From the NCBI GenBank assembly GCA_937958375.1, contig CALGNY010000264.1, forward strand, positions 1 through 37,212: a DNA stretch of 37,212 bases. Reading direction: 5' to 3'. The notes below the pieces were generated by a model. The model saw only the letters and a list, made by a program, of their open reading frames with translations, searched no databases and was not told where the DNA came from. Positions 24,849-33,046 of this stretch are shown in pieces. Position 1 is the first letter of the stretch, and each line of letters starts with the position of its first letter. The position numbers and the translations under genes are program-made. Source of the stretch: an uncultured Bacillaceae bacterium (GTDB lineage: Bacteria > Bacillota > Bacilli > Bacillales > Alkalibacillaceae).

Positions 24849-24869
24849 CATTGTCAGTAGGTGATGTAA

Positions 24870-25922
24870 ATGAAAAAACGATTGCGTGATTATGAGATTG
24901 TTATTGGTGAGTTAGATCCAGGTACTCGAAATGCGATCACAGATGTAGAAGGTGTGACGATTGGACACTCTACCATTGATGATGGCCCAGTCCAAACAGG
25001 GGTCACGGCCATCCTGCCTCACCCTGGTAACCTTTTTCAAGAAAAGCTGATTGCAGCAGCAAGTGTCTTCAATGGTTTCGGCAAAACGGTCGGTACTGTC
25101 CAACTTGATGAACTCGGCACCCTAGAGACGCCGATTTTGTTGACAAGTACATTAAATGTCGGCATCGCCTCAGATACCCTTGTGGATGATATGCTTAAAG
25201 AGAATCCTGAAATCGGCCGCTCGACAGGTACAATCAATCCAGTCGTTGGGGAATGCAATGATATGATCCTAAATGATATTCGACAGAAGTCATTGAAAAG
25301 GCATCATATTTTAGAAGCGATCCAGAGTGCAGATGTAGATGTTGAAGAAGGATCAGTCGGGGCTGGCCGTGGGATGGTTGCTTTTTCAATGAAGGGTGGA
25401 ATTGGCACTTCTTCACGAACGATCCATAGTGGGAATGCGGATTATACGCTCGGTGTGCTGGTTCTCTCCAATTTTGGCCATTTAGCTGATTTATCCATAG
25501 ATGGACGAGCAGTCGGTAAAGAATTAAATCAACATGTACAAGAAAAGCAGGAGCCTGACCAAGGTTCGATTATGATCATTCTGGCAACAGATCTTCCTGT
25601 AACGAGCCGGCAGCTCAAACGAATTACAAAACGATGTGTGACAGGACTTGCTAGAACGGGATCGATTATCGGTCATGGAAGTGGTGATCTGGTGATTGGT
25701 TTTTCAACCGCTCAAAAAATCCCCCATGATGGAGGTAATAGTCTTTTCAATTTCACTGCACTCCAAGAAGAACAGTTGGAGCCCGCTTTTCGTGCGGCTG
25801 GTGAAGCTACAGAGGAAGCCATATTGAATTCCCTTGTGACAGCCGAAACGGTTACAGGACGAAATCAACATACCCGTAAAGGGCTCATGGAGCTGCTCGA
25901 TCAGTATAAATTGACTTTATAG
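24870..25922 (+). CDS. P1 family (S58) aminopeptidase, DmpA/BapA-type
   Basis: A 350-residue Ntn-hydrolase-like peptidase of the DmpA/BapA group, which is made as one chain and cuts itself before a Gly-Ser bond to expose the catalytic Ser. That site is visible as G232-S233 in DQGSIMIILATDLP. Other family blocks are NAITDVEGVTIGH at the start, TLNVGIASDT, VVGECND, GSVGAGRGMVAF, VLVLSNFGHLADLSIDG and GSGDLVIGFS. Members release N-terminal residues, D-amino acids or beta-amino acids from peptides; the preference here is unknown. There is no signal peptide. ATG follows TAGGTGATG. Only 21 bases separate it from the terminator of the ligase gene, which leaves no room for its own promoter. Confidence 0.92.
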   Translation: MKKRLRDYEIVIGELDPGTRNAITDVEGVTIGHSTIDDGPVQTGVTAILPHPGNLFQEKLIAAASVFNGFGKTVGTVQLDELGTLETPILLTSTLNVGIASDTLVDDMLKENPEIGRSTGTINPVVGECNDMILNDIRQKSLKRHHILEAIQSADVDVEEGSVGAGRGMVAFSMKGGIGTSSRTIHSGNADYTLGVLVLSNFGHLADLSIDGRAVGKELNQHVQEKQEPDQGSIMIILATDLPVTSRQLKRITKRCVTGLARTGSIIGHGSGDLVIGFSTAQKIPHDGGNSLFNFTALQEEQLEPAFRAAGEATEEAILNSLVTAETVTGRNQHTRKGLMELLDQYKLTL

Positions 25923-25935
25923 ACATTCTATACGA

Positions 25936-26781
25936 TTAAAAATCGAGCGGCTCTCCCCCTTCCAGCGTACCTTCTTCAAACCCGTTATAAAACCAACTTC
26001 GCCGTTGCTCGGAAGTCCCATGCGTAAAACTATCAGGTACAACATAGCCTTGCGCACGTTTTTGAATGGTATCGTCACCGACAGCCGTAGCCGCATTGAT
26101 TGCTTCTTGGATATCTCCTTCTTCTAGATAGCCCAGCTCATCGATATGATGCGCCCACACTCCTGCATAATAGTCAGCCTGGAGTTCGAACTTTACGGAG
26201 TACTCGTTAAACTCCGTCTGACTTAACTGCTGACGCATCGCATTGAGTCGATTACTTTTTCCGAGAAGTGTCTGTACATGGTGGCCGACTTCATGGGCAA
26301 CCACATATGCCATGGCAAAATCACCAGAAGCTTGAAATTCAGTTCTTAATTGATCGTAAAAGCTTAAATCGATATACAGCTTTTCATCGCCTGGACAATA
26401 AAATGGGCCGACAGCGGAACTTGAGAACCCACACGCTGTTTGAACGGCCCCGGAATAAAGCACAAGTTCAGGCTCTTGATAGGTCATCCCGTTCCTCTCA
26501 AAAATATCCGTCCATACTTCCTCTGTATCATGTAATACGACGGACACAAAGTCGGCTAGTTCTTCATCTTGATGTGTTTCGACATAGGGAACAGATGTAG
26601 ATTGCTGCTGGTTGCCAACCAGTTGGTCGAGAATGGCCATCGGATTACCGGATACAAAAGCAATGACAATCATGATGATTAATCCGATCCCACCACCAGC
26701 ACCTGCAATTCCTTTTGTAGAAAATCCTTTACCACGACGATCTTTAACGTTGCTGCTCTTTTTTCTCCCTCGCCATTTCAT
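25936..26781 (-). CDS. Membrane-anchored neutral zinc metallopeptidase (YpfJ family)
   Basis: A 281-residue protein of the PF04228 putative neutral zinc metallopeptidase family. A basic N-terminus and a Gly-rich stretch lead into one membrane helix (about 29-46). The zinc motif HEVGH lies at 163-167 with a third ligand likely E199 in KFELQADYYAGVWAHH. The family signatures GAVQTACG, SAVGPFYCPGDEKLYIDLSFY and the end SFTHGTSEQRRSWFYNGF are all present. The catalytic part probably faces outside. The substrate is unknown in this family. ATG is preceded by GTGAGGG. It is convergent with the P1 peptidase gene, the stops being 13 bases apart with no visible terminator. Confidence 0.92.
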   Translation of the reverse strand: MKWRGRKKSSNVKDRRGKGFSTKGIAGAGGGIGLIIMIVIAFVSGNPMAILDQLVGNQQQSTSVPYVETHQDEELADFVSVVLHDTEEVWTDIFERNGMTYQEPELVLYSGAVQTACGFSSSAVGPFYCPGDEKLYIDLSFYDQLRTEFQASGDFAMAYVVAHEVGHHVQTLLGKSNRLNAMRQQLSQTEFNEYSVKFELQADYYAGVWAHHIDELGYLEEGDIQEAINAATAVGDDTIQKRAQGYVVPDSFTHGTSEQRRSWFYNGFEEGTLEGGEPLDF

Positions 26782-26869
26782 GTGGGTCCCTCACTTCTGC
26801 GATGTTCTAATCACTTTCTACCCGATATGGCTGGAAGTTACTCGTTTATGAAGCAAGGCAAAGTTTGAA

Positions 26870-27649
26870 CTATAACAAACCAAATGCTTTGAGGCCATGG
26901 TAGATTCCTTCTTCATCAACCGATTTCGTGATGTACTTCGCTTTCGCTTTGACCTCATCCAAAGCATTACCCATGGCGATACTATTTTCCACATTTTCAA
27001 GCATATCCATATCGTTTAACCCGTCACCGAATGCGTACACATTAGCGGGGTCGATGTTCAAAAGATCGATCATCTTGCTGATTCCCACAGCCTTAGAGCC
27101 ATCACTCGGTACGATATCAACAGATAATGGATGCCAGCGAATAAAATGAAAATCTTTATATTTATTTTCGTAGTAGACCTCTTCCCCTTCCTCACAAAAC
27201 AGTAAGGATTGGTACAAATTCCTGTCTTGATAATAATGAGGATCATAGGTTGGGTGCTGCTTAATTTTTAACGTCAAGAAACTCTCGTCGATATACGGAT
27301 GTTCGGGGACGTTTGCTTTCATGTCCTCATGATCCATAAAAACAACCGGGTGTTTGCGTTCTAACGCTTCTTTGGTCAAATCGACCAATGAATCCATCTG
27401 AAGCGGATTGGTAAAAATCACTTCGTTTTTTAAAACGACATATTGGCCGTTATAACTGACATAGGTATCCAGTTCAAGCTCTTGCAACAAATCATGAAAC
27501 ATAAAAGGCGCTCTTCCGGTTGCAATCGCCACAATATGTCCATCCCGCTTTAATTGCTCAATCGATCTCTTTGTGGAGTCCGGCAACTGTTTATTGGAAT
27601 CCAACAATGTTCCATCGATATCAAAAAAGATAATTCGTTGATTACTCAT
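26870..27649 (-). CDS. Cof-type HAD phosphatase (YkrA-like)
   Basis: A 259-residue cytoplasmic phosphatase of the HAD IIB (Cof) group. Motif I is FFDIDGTLLDS with nucleophile D10 and acid D12; motif II lies in IATGR (Thr44); the Lys of motif III is K186 in GSKAVGIS; motif IV is GDGLNDMDM (208-216). The cap domain between motifs II and III is the alpha/beta C2B type. Such enzymes dephosphorylate sugar phosphates, nucleotides or cofactors; the substrate is not predictable here. Length and layout match B. subtilis YkrA. GAAGG lies three bases before the ATG, a short spacing. The 33-nt tandem repeats lie upstream. Confidence 0.9.
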   Translation of the reverse strand: MSNQRIIFFDIDGTLLDSNKQLPDSTKRSIEQLKRDGHIVAIATGRAPFMFHDLLQELELDTYVSYNGQYVVLKNEVIFTNPLQMDSLVDLTKEALERKHPVVFMDHEDMKANVPEHPYIDESFLTLKIKQHPTYDPHYYQDRNLYQSLLFCEEGEEVYYENKYKDFHFIRWHPLSVDIVPSDGSKAVGISKMIDLLNIDPANVYAFGDGLNDMDMLENVENSIAMGNALDEVKAKAKYITKSVDEEGIYHGLKAFGLL

Positions 27650-27736
27650 TTGCCTTCACTCTTTGTTAGGTATTTTCGAAAACACGAATAACTCTATTGT
27701 ACCGATTTTATATAGAAAATTAAAATGACTTATTAT

Positions 27737-27835
27737 CTAGTTTACATATTAATTATATTGTTAACCAAACTAGTTTACATAATGAAAATATAGTTAACTT
27801 AATTAATTTGCATATTATATTTATGGTATTCTAAT
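27737..27835. repeat. 33-nt tandem repeat, three degenerate copies
   Basis: Units start at 27737, 27770 and 27803. Units one and two agree at 26 of 33 positions, beginning with the identical CTAGTTTACATA and sharing ATAT.GTTAAC. The third is more diverged (TTAATTTGCATATTA...) and runs to the stop of the flavin dehydrogenase gene. The first 14 bases of unit two recur exactly at 22046-22059. The tract lies upstream of the HAD gene and downstream of the dehydrogenase gene, and both are read on the minus strand. Confidence 0.75.
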
Positions 27836-29479
27836 CTATAATCCAGCAATCGTTCGCCCAGCCACTCTCCCAGTAAATAAACAGCCTCCTAGAAAAGTCC
27901 CTTCGAGTGCCCGATAACCATGGATTCCACCACCTCCAAAACCGCTCGCTTCACCGGCTGCATATAAGCCATTGATCGGACTGCCATCCGAATTTAAAAC
28001 GCGACCATCCAGATCGGTTTGCAAACCACCCAATGTCTTTCTGCTTAAAATATTCAATCGGACTGCGATGAGTGGTCCATTTTTTGCATCTAATAATTTG
28101 TGGGGCTTTGCCGTTCGAATTAATCGATCTCCCCTGAAAAAACGTGATCCTCTCAATGCAGTGACTTGCAGATCCTTTGAAAATTTATTGGTTATTTCTC
28201 GATCTCTCGCTTCGATTTGCATTCGAATTTTCGCCACATCCAATAATGGTTCTTCAGTTAATGCGTTCATTTTATGGACCAAGTTTTCAAGATCATCGTC
28301 AACGAGAAAGTCTTCTCCCTTTTCTTTAAATGCCTCAACTGGTTCGGGCGCACCTGAACCAAGTCGTTTCATCAATTGTTTGATACTTTTCTCTGTCAAA
28401 TCCGGGTTTTGCTCAGAACCTGAAAGTGCAAATTCCTTTTCAATAATTTTTTGGGTCAAAATAAACCACGAATAATCATAACCGGTCCGCATAATGGCTT
28501 CTAACGTACTTAACGTATCGAAGCCAGGATAATTGGGAGCGTCGAATCGATTCCCTTCTGCATCCAACCAGATTGATGATGGACCAGGCAAAATACGAAT
28601 GCCATGATTCGTCCATATCGGGTTCCAGTTCTTGATTCCTTCCGTGTAATGCCACATACGATCTTTATTCACGACATTGGCGCCTGCACGTTCTGCAATT
28701 TGGAGCATCTTGCCATCCACGTAATCTGGAACACCGGAAAGCATATGTTTGGGTGGGTTTCCAAGCCGAGTTGGCCAATTCTTGCGGATCAAGTCAAGAT
28801 TCGCTCCGACACCTCCGCTGGCAATCAATACAGATTCAGCAAAGTATTCAAATTCATCTATTTTTACCCGTGAACTTTTTTCACCACGGTTCACCATATT
28901 CTCTTCTAGTACGTGACCGGCCACACCTTTTGCTTCGTTGTTTTGCAAAAGCAATTCTGTGACCTCATGCCGGGGTTTATATGTAACCAGATTGTTTTTC
29001 ATATGCTCGTGAACTCGATCCGCAAATGGTTTGACGACACCCGGGCCTGTTCCCCAAGTGATATGGAAACGGGGTACTGAATTGCCATGTTGATGAGCTA
29101 AGCCCCCGCCTCGTTCTGCCCAACCAATAATCGGAAAAAACTTAATGCCCAAAGATTTGAGCCAATCTCTTTTTTCTTCAGTTGCAAAGGTCAAATAAGC
29201 TTCTGCCCATTGACGACCCCACTCATCTTCTTCCCGGTCAAACCCTGCAGAGCCAAACCAATCTTGTCTAGCCAATTCATAGGAATCGTTAATACCCATT
29301 CTCCGCTGTTCAGGTGAATCAATCAAAAATAATCCGCCAAATGACCACCAAGCCTGACCGCCAAATGAGCTCTCAGGTTCTTGATCAAGCAACAACACTT
29401 TTTTTCCTCGATCAGCGATTTCTACTGTCGCCACCAGACCAGACAAACCGGCACCGATGACAATCGCATCATACTTCAT
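27836..29479 (-). CDS. FAD-binding dehydrogenase (KstD/fumarate reductase-like flavoprotein)
   Basis: A 547-residue flavoprotein with the Rossmann FAD motif GAGLSG (9-14) and EPESSFGGQAWWSFGG after the first unit, and the C-terminal flavin motif NGLYAAGEASGFGGGGIHGYR. It resembles the ketosteroid dehydrogenase/fumarate reductase superfamily, in particular the predicted FAD-binding dehydrogenases of about 550 residues that are common in Bacillaceae and actinobacteria. The substrate is unknown; the neighbouring acyl-CoA operon suggests a lipid or branched-chain acid, but this is inference. There is no signal peptide. ATG follows AAGGAG eight bases upstream. A terminator sits directly before that ribosome site, so expression would come from read-through of the yng operon or from a promoter inside yngE. 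Confidence 0.88.
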   Translation of the reverse strand: MKYDAIVIGAGLSGLVATVEIADRGKKVLLLDQEPESSFGGQAWWSFGGLFLIDSPEQRRMGINDSYELARQDWFGSAGFDREEDEWGRQWAEAYLTFATEEKRDWLKSLGIKFFPIIGWAERGGGLAHQHGNSVPRFHITWGTGPGVVKPFADRVHEHMKNNLVTYKPRHEVTELLLQNNEAKGVAGHVLEENMVNRGEKSSRVKIDEFEYFAESVLIASGGVGANLDLIRKNWPTRLGNPPKHMLSGVPDYVDGKMLQIAERAGANVVNKDRMWHYTEGIKNWNPIWTNHGIRILPGPSSIWLDAEGNRFDAPNYPGFDTLSTLEAIMRTGYDYSWFILTQKIIEKEFALSGSEQNPDLTEKSIKQLMKRLGSGAPEPVEAFKEKGEDFLVDDDLENLVHKMNALTEEPLLDVAKIRMQIEARDREITNKFSKDLQVTALRGSRFFRGDRLIRTAKPHKLLDAKNGPLIAVRLNILSRKTLGGLQTDLDGRVLNSDGSPINGLYAAGEASGFGGGGIHGYRALEGTFLGGCLFTGRVAGRTIAGL

Positions 29480-29493
29480 ATTTTCAACTCCTT

Positions 29494-29536
29494 AAAAAAG
29501 TCCAGCAGCTATTGTGACATGCTGCTGGACCTTTTT
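29494..29536 (-). terminator. Terminator at the end of the yng operon
   Basis: GTCCAGCAGC at 29500-29509 pairs with GCTGCTGGAC at 29521-29530 around an 11-nt loop; A-runs and T-runs extend the stem on both sides. On the minus strand it runs into TTTTTT, which abuts the AAGGAG of the next gene. Confidence 0.88.
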
Positions 29537-29543
29537 GTGTGTT

Positions 29544-31106
29544 TTATACAGGATATACGCCATGCTTTCGTTCCGTAAACACGAGGTTTTTGGATTGATA
29601 GGCATCCAATCTTAATTCCAATGCTTTTCGTAAATCATCTGGTTCGACAATATCATCAATGACCATTTCTGAAGCAAGACGGTAAATATCAATATCCTCT
29701 TTGTACTCTTTCTGTTTTTCCTGAATGAAAGCTGGACGTTCATCCTCAGGCAACTCCGCAATTTTATTTGCATACACCGCATTGACCGCTGCTTCTGGAC
29801 CCATGACTGCAATTTGTGCAGTCGGTAAAGCGATCGTCACATCTGGTTCAAATGCAGGACCGGCCATCGCGTATAAACCTGCCCCGTATGCTTTACGGAC
29901 AATCACGGAAATCTTAGGTACAGTCGCTTCACTCATCGCAGAAATCATTTTCGCACCATGTCGAATGATTCCAGCTTGCTCCACCTTCGTACCAATCATA
30001 AATCCAGGAATATCCGCCAAGAAAACGAGTGGAATGTTGAAGGCGTCGCAAAGCTGTATGAATTTCGCTGCTTTGTCTGCTGAATCGTGAAATAAGACGC
30101 CGCCCTTCATTCGTGGCTGATTTGCAATGATTCCGACTGCCTTTCCGTCGATACGAGCCAAGCCGGTAATCAACTCTTTCGCAAAATTCCGTTTGATTTC
30201 ACAAAAACTATCCGCATCAATCAAACGTTTGATTAACTCATACATATCAAACGGAGCATTCTGATTTTCTGGAATCAGCTCACTGATTGTTTTCTCAAAT
30301 GATTCAGGTGACTTCGATTCCTCAACGGGTGGCTTGCTTCTGAAATTTTCCGGGAAATAGGTTAGATATTTTTGAGTATATTGAATCGCTTCATGTTCAT
30401 CTTTGACCAATACATCCCCCACTCCAGAAACAGATGTATGCATTTTGGCACCACCCATTTCTTCAAGCGACACTTTTTCACCGATAACTTTTTCAGCCAT
30501 ACGAGGAGAACCCAAATACATGGAAGCATTTCCATCTACCATCACAACGATGTCACAAAACGCAGGTATGTAAGCACCTCCTGCTGCAGATGGACCAAAT
30601 AGTAGACAAACCTGTGGTACACGCCCAGAGAGCTTGACTTGGTTATAAAATATTCGTCCAGCTCCACGTCTGTTCGGGAACATATCAATTTGGTCAGTAA
30701 TTCGCGCACCGGCTGAATCGACGAGATAAAGCATCGGTAACTCCAATTTCATTGCTGTTTCCTGAATCCGTAATATTTTTTCAACCGTCCGTTTCCCCCA
30801 TGATCCGGCCTTGACGGTCGAGTCATTTGCCATGATACAAACACGCTGACCATTTACTTTACCGATGCCGGTTACAACCCCATCAGCTGGTAGCGATCCA
30901 TCCATACAATTCGCAAAGAAAGCATCCTCGACATTCAAGTCATCATCAAGCAGTTCTTTTAACCGGTCACGGACGAACATCTTTCCTCTCTCTTTGTTCT
31001 TTTCATGATATTTCTCGGCTCCGCCCGATTCGATTTGTTTGCGGAGCTCTTCGTGATTGAATTCTGATGTCATGCTGGTACCATCCTTTCTTGGTCTATA
31101 TGACAT
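29544..31106 (-). CDS. yngE: Acyl-CoA carboxylase carboxyltransferase subunit (methylcrotonyl-CoA type, YngE)
   Basis: Transfers the carboxyl group from biotin to an acyl-CoA. A 520-residue carboxyltransferase with the N-terminal KMFVRDRLKELLDDD, the acyl-CoA oxyanion stretch GPSAAGGAYIPAFCD, GEKVSLEEMGGAKMHTSVSG, and the C-terminal IRHGAKMISAMSEATVPKISV and GPEAAVNAVYANKI. GRIFYNQ near the acyl site is also found in methylcrotonyl-CoA carboxylase beta chains, which fits its place with an HMG-CoA lyase and a methylglutaconyl-type hydratase. The ATG at 31106 directly follows the yngF stop, with GAAGGAAG before it; a second ATG at 31073 is possible. It is the last gene of the operon before the terminator. 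Confidence 0.93.
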   Translation of the reverse strand: MSYRPRKDGTSMTSEFNHEELRKQIESGGAEKYHEKNKERGKMFVRDRLKELLDDDLNVEDAFFANCMDGSLPADGVVTGIGKVNGQRVCIMANDSTVKAGSWGKRTVEKILRIQETAMKLELPMLYLVDSAGARITDQIDMFPNRRGAGRIFYNQVKLSGRVPQVCLLFGPSAAGGAYIPAFCDIVVMVDGNASMYLGSPRMAEKVIGEKVSLEEMGGAKMHTSVSGVGDVLVKDEHEAIQYTQKYLTYFPENFRSKPPVEESKSPESFEKTISELIPENQNAPFDMYELIKRLIDADSFCEIKRNFAKELITGLARIDGKAVGIIANQPRMKGGVLFHDSADKAAKFIQLCDAFNIPLVFLADIPGFMIGTKVEQAGIIRHGAKMISAMSEATVPKISVIVRKAYGAGLYAMAGPAFEPDVTIALPTAQIAVMGPEAAVNAVYANKIAELPEDERPAFIQEKQKEYKEDIDIYRLASEMVIDDIVEPDDLRKALELRLDAYQSKNLVFTERKHGVYPV

Positions 31107-31886
31107 TTATCTTCCTTCGTATTCTGGTTTCCGTTTTTCTTTAAATGCTTGTAAGCCTTCTTGGCGATCAGCCGTAGGAATTGTATTCAAATAGCATTCT
31201 CGTTCGATTTGTAATCCATCATGAATCGGTACGTCATAGCCCGATTCAATTGCCTGCTTAGCCATTTGAACACCAATGGGTCCATTCGATGCGATTTGTC
31301 TTGCCAGCGCGAACCCTTGATTTTGGAGTTCGGCAGGCTCAGCGATTTCCTGTACTAAGCCAATCGCTTGAGCTTCTGCGCTATCAAAGCGTCTCGCAGT
31401 CAATATATAATATTTAGCTTTAGCCATTCCGATCAACCGAGGAAGTCTTTGTGTACCCCCTGCGCCCGGGATGATCGCTAATGATGTTTCGGTCAACCCC
31501 ATTTTAGCTGTCGTACTGGCAATGCGAATATCACATGCTAGTGTCAATTCCAGTCCACCACCAAAAGCCGCTCCATTGATGACCGCGATTGTCGGGATCG
31601 GTAGTTGTTCGACACGGGTGATCAGTGAGCCGATTTTGCCCACCGTTTCAACAACTTCTTCCTCGTTCATCATGGATCGTTCTTTCAGATCAGCTCCTGC
31701 GCAAAATGCTTTCTCGCCTTCAGCTGTGATGATCAATACCCGAAGGTTTCTATTATTTTCAATTTCGTCCATCTGTTGGTTAAAATCATTTAATAGTTTA
31801 ATAGATAGAGCATTGGCTGCGTTTGGACGGTTTAGCTTCAGAATGCCAATGGTCTCATCAACGATTTGAAAATTTACGGTATCCAT
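31107..31886 (-). CDS. yngF: Enoyl-CoA hydratase, probable methylglutaconyl-CoA hydratase (YngF)
   Basis: Adds water to an unsaturated acyl-CoA; in this operon most likely 3-methylglutaconyl-CoA to HMG-CoA. A 259-residue crotonase with FCAGADLKER at the acyl-CoA oxyanion hole and catalytic Glu residues E113 (GGGLELTLACD) and E133. The stretch GLTETSLAIIPGAGGTQRLPR resembles human AUH, the methylglutaconyl-CoA hydratase, more than general enoyl-CoA hydratases. The frame extends to a GTG at 31895, but that overlaps the ribosome site AAAGGGTG; the ATG at 31886 is chosen. It is tightly packed between yngG and yngE. Confidence 0.92.
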   Translation of the reverse strand: MDTVNFQIVDETIGILKLNRPNAANALSIKLLNDFNQQMDEIENNRNLRVLIITAEGEKAFCAGADLKERSMMNEEEVVETVGKIGSLITRVEQLPIPTIAVINGAAFGGGLELTLACDIRIASTTAKMGLTETSLAIIPGAGGTQRLPRLIGMAKAKYYILTARRFDSAEAQAIGLVQEIAEPAELQNQGFALARQIASNGPIGVQMAKQAIESGYDVPIHDGLQIERECYLNTIPTADRQEGLQAFKEKRKPEYEGR

Positions 31887-31898
31887 CGCTATCACCCT

Positions 31899-32798
31899 TT
31901 ATTGTTTTGCTCGCAAATTCATCAGCTTACTCGGTAGTGTTTTTCCGATTTTGTCTTGAATGAAAAACCCGGCATCAGTCAACCGATCCAAGTCGATGCC
32001 TGTCTCAATTCCCATTTCATGTGTCATATGGACAAGGTCATCCGTCGCCACATTGCCTGTAGCTCCTTTTGCGTAAGGGCAGCCACCAAGACCACCTAAG
32101 GCGCCATCAAACGTATGATAGCCTAACTCCAAAGCAGTCACTGTGTTCGCTAATGCCATGCCTCTCGTATCATGAAAGTGCAACGCTAATTTGTCCTTCA
32201 GAAAGATATGTTCGATCTTGCATAGGAATGAATGAACCTGATACGGATTAGCTACACCAATTGTATCACCTAGTGACAATTCATCGATCCCCATATCGAA
32301 TAAACGTTTACATACCTCGACAACTTGTTGCTCATCGATTGCACCCTCGTAGGGGCATCCGAAAACCGTAGAGACATAACCGCGTACGGATTTACCAGCC
32401 TTCTTTGCTTCGGTGACGACTTCCTCTAAGATCGGATACGTTTCCTCAATCGATTTATTGATATTTTTCTTATTATGCGTTTCACTTGCAGACATGAAAA
32501 TGGACACTTCATCCACGTCGGCTTCAATGGCTCGCTCCAAACCTTTCATATTCGGAACTAACGCAGCATACGTTACGCCTTCTTTCCGGTCGATTCCCTT
32601 GGCAACTTCTACCGCATCTTTCAATTGGGGAATCCACTTCGGATGGACGAATGATGTAATTTCGATATAGGAAAGCCCTGAGTCGGACAACCGATTAATC
32701 CATTCAATCTTGTCCTCCGTCGAAACTTCTCCTTTTTCATTTTGCAACCCATCTCGAGGTCCTACTTCTTTAATGTTGATTTTTTCGGGTAAATCCAT
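31899..32798 (-). CDS. yngG: Hydroxymethylglutaryl-CoA lyase (YngG)
   Basis: Cleaves HMG-CoA to acetyl-CoA and acetoacetate, the last step of leucine breakdown. A 299-residue TIM-barrel enzyme, the same length as B. subtilis YngG. Signatures are EVGPRDGLQNE with the catalytic Arg and Asp near the start, the metal-binding HFHDTRGMAL, and the active-site loop GGLGGCPYAKGATGN with C240. All key residues are present. The frame is open 25 codons further upstream into the biotinyl gene, but the ribosome site GGGAGGAA at about 32808-32817 points to the ATG at 32798. Confidence 0.94.
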   Translation of the reverse strand: MDLPEKINIKEVGPRDGLQNEKGEVSTEDKIEWINRLSDSGLSYIEITSFVHPKWIPQLKDAVEVAKGIDRKEGVTYAALVPNMKGLERAIEADVDEVSIFMSASETHNKKNINKSIEETYPILEEVVTEAKKAGKSVRGYVSTVFGCPYEGAIDEQQVVEVCKRLFDMGIDELSLGDTIGVANPYQVHSFLCKIEHIFLKDKLALHFHDTRGMALANTVTALELGYHTFDGALGGLGGCPYAKGATGNVATDDLVHMTHEMGIETGIDLDRLTDAGFFIQDKIGKTLPSKLMNLRAKQ

Positions 32799-32820
32799 AG
32801 ATAAACGATTCCTCCCTAAT

Positions 32821-33033
32821 TTATTCAATGACAGCGATAACATCCCCTTCGTTAACGAAGTCGCCCTCAGCAACCTTCAATTCTTTGATGGTACCTGCCG
32901 ATTCAGCTGGAATAGGAATTTCCATTTTCATCGATTCCAAAATTACTACATCCTGATCGGCTTCGACCGAATCGCCCTCATTCAATACAATTTTCCATAC
33001 GTTACCTGCCATTGTCGCTTTTAATTCCATCAT
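32821..33033 (-). CDS. yngHB: Biotinyl carrier protein of the acyl-CoA carboxylase (YngHB)
   Basis: A 70-residue free-standing biotinyl domain carrying the swinging biotin between carboxylase and carboxyltransferase. The biotin attachment site is ESMKMEIPI with K36; GNVWKIVLNEGDSV and the mirrored GTIKELKVAEGDFV are the two symmetric halves of the fold. In most methylcrotonyl-CoA carboxylases this domain is fused to the biotin carboxylase; here it is a separate gene, as in B. subtilis. GAGGAGG lies just upstream, and either of two adjacent ATG codons could serve. It starts 13 bases after yngHA. Confidence 0.95.
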   Translation of the reverse strand: MMELKATMAGNVWKIVLNEGDSVEADQDVVILESMKMEIPIPAESAGTIKELKVAEGDFVNEGDVIAVIE

Positions 33034-33046
33034 TCATTCCTCCTCA

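Noticed and set aside
27740..27800. BirA-like biotin operator made from TTGTTAAC and GTTTACAT half-sites
   Set aside because: The half-sites resemble the Firmicute BirA pattern, but the spacer between facing halves is 7 bases, not about 14-15, and the next gene is a HAD phosphatase with no biotin link. The 33-nt periodicity explains the pattern better.
27972..28475. 167-codon frame antisense to the flavin dehydrogenase gene
   Set aside because: It lies within a clearly conserved gene on the other strand, is rich in Ser, Phe and Arg, and has no recognisable motif.
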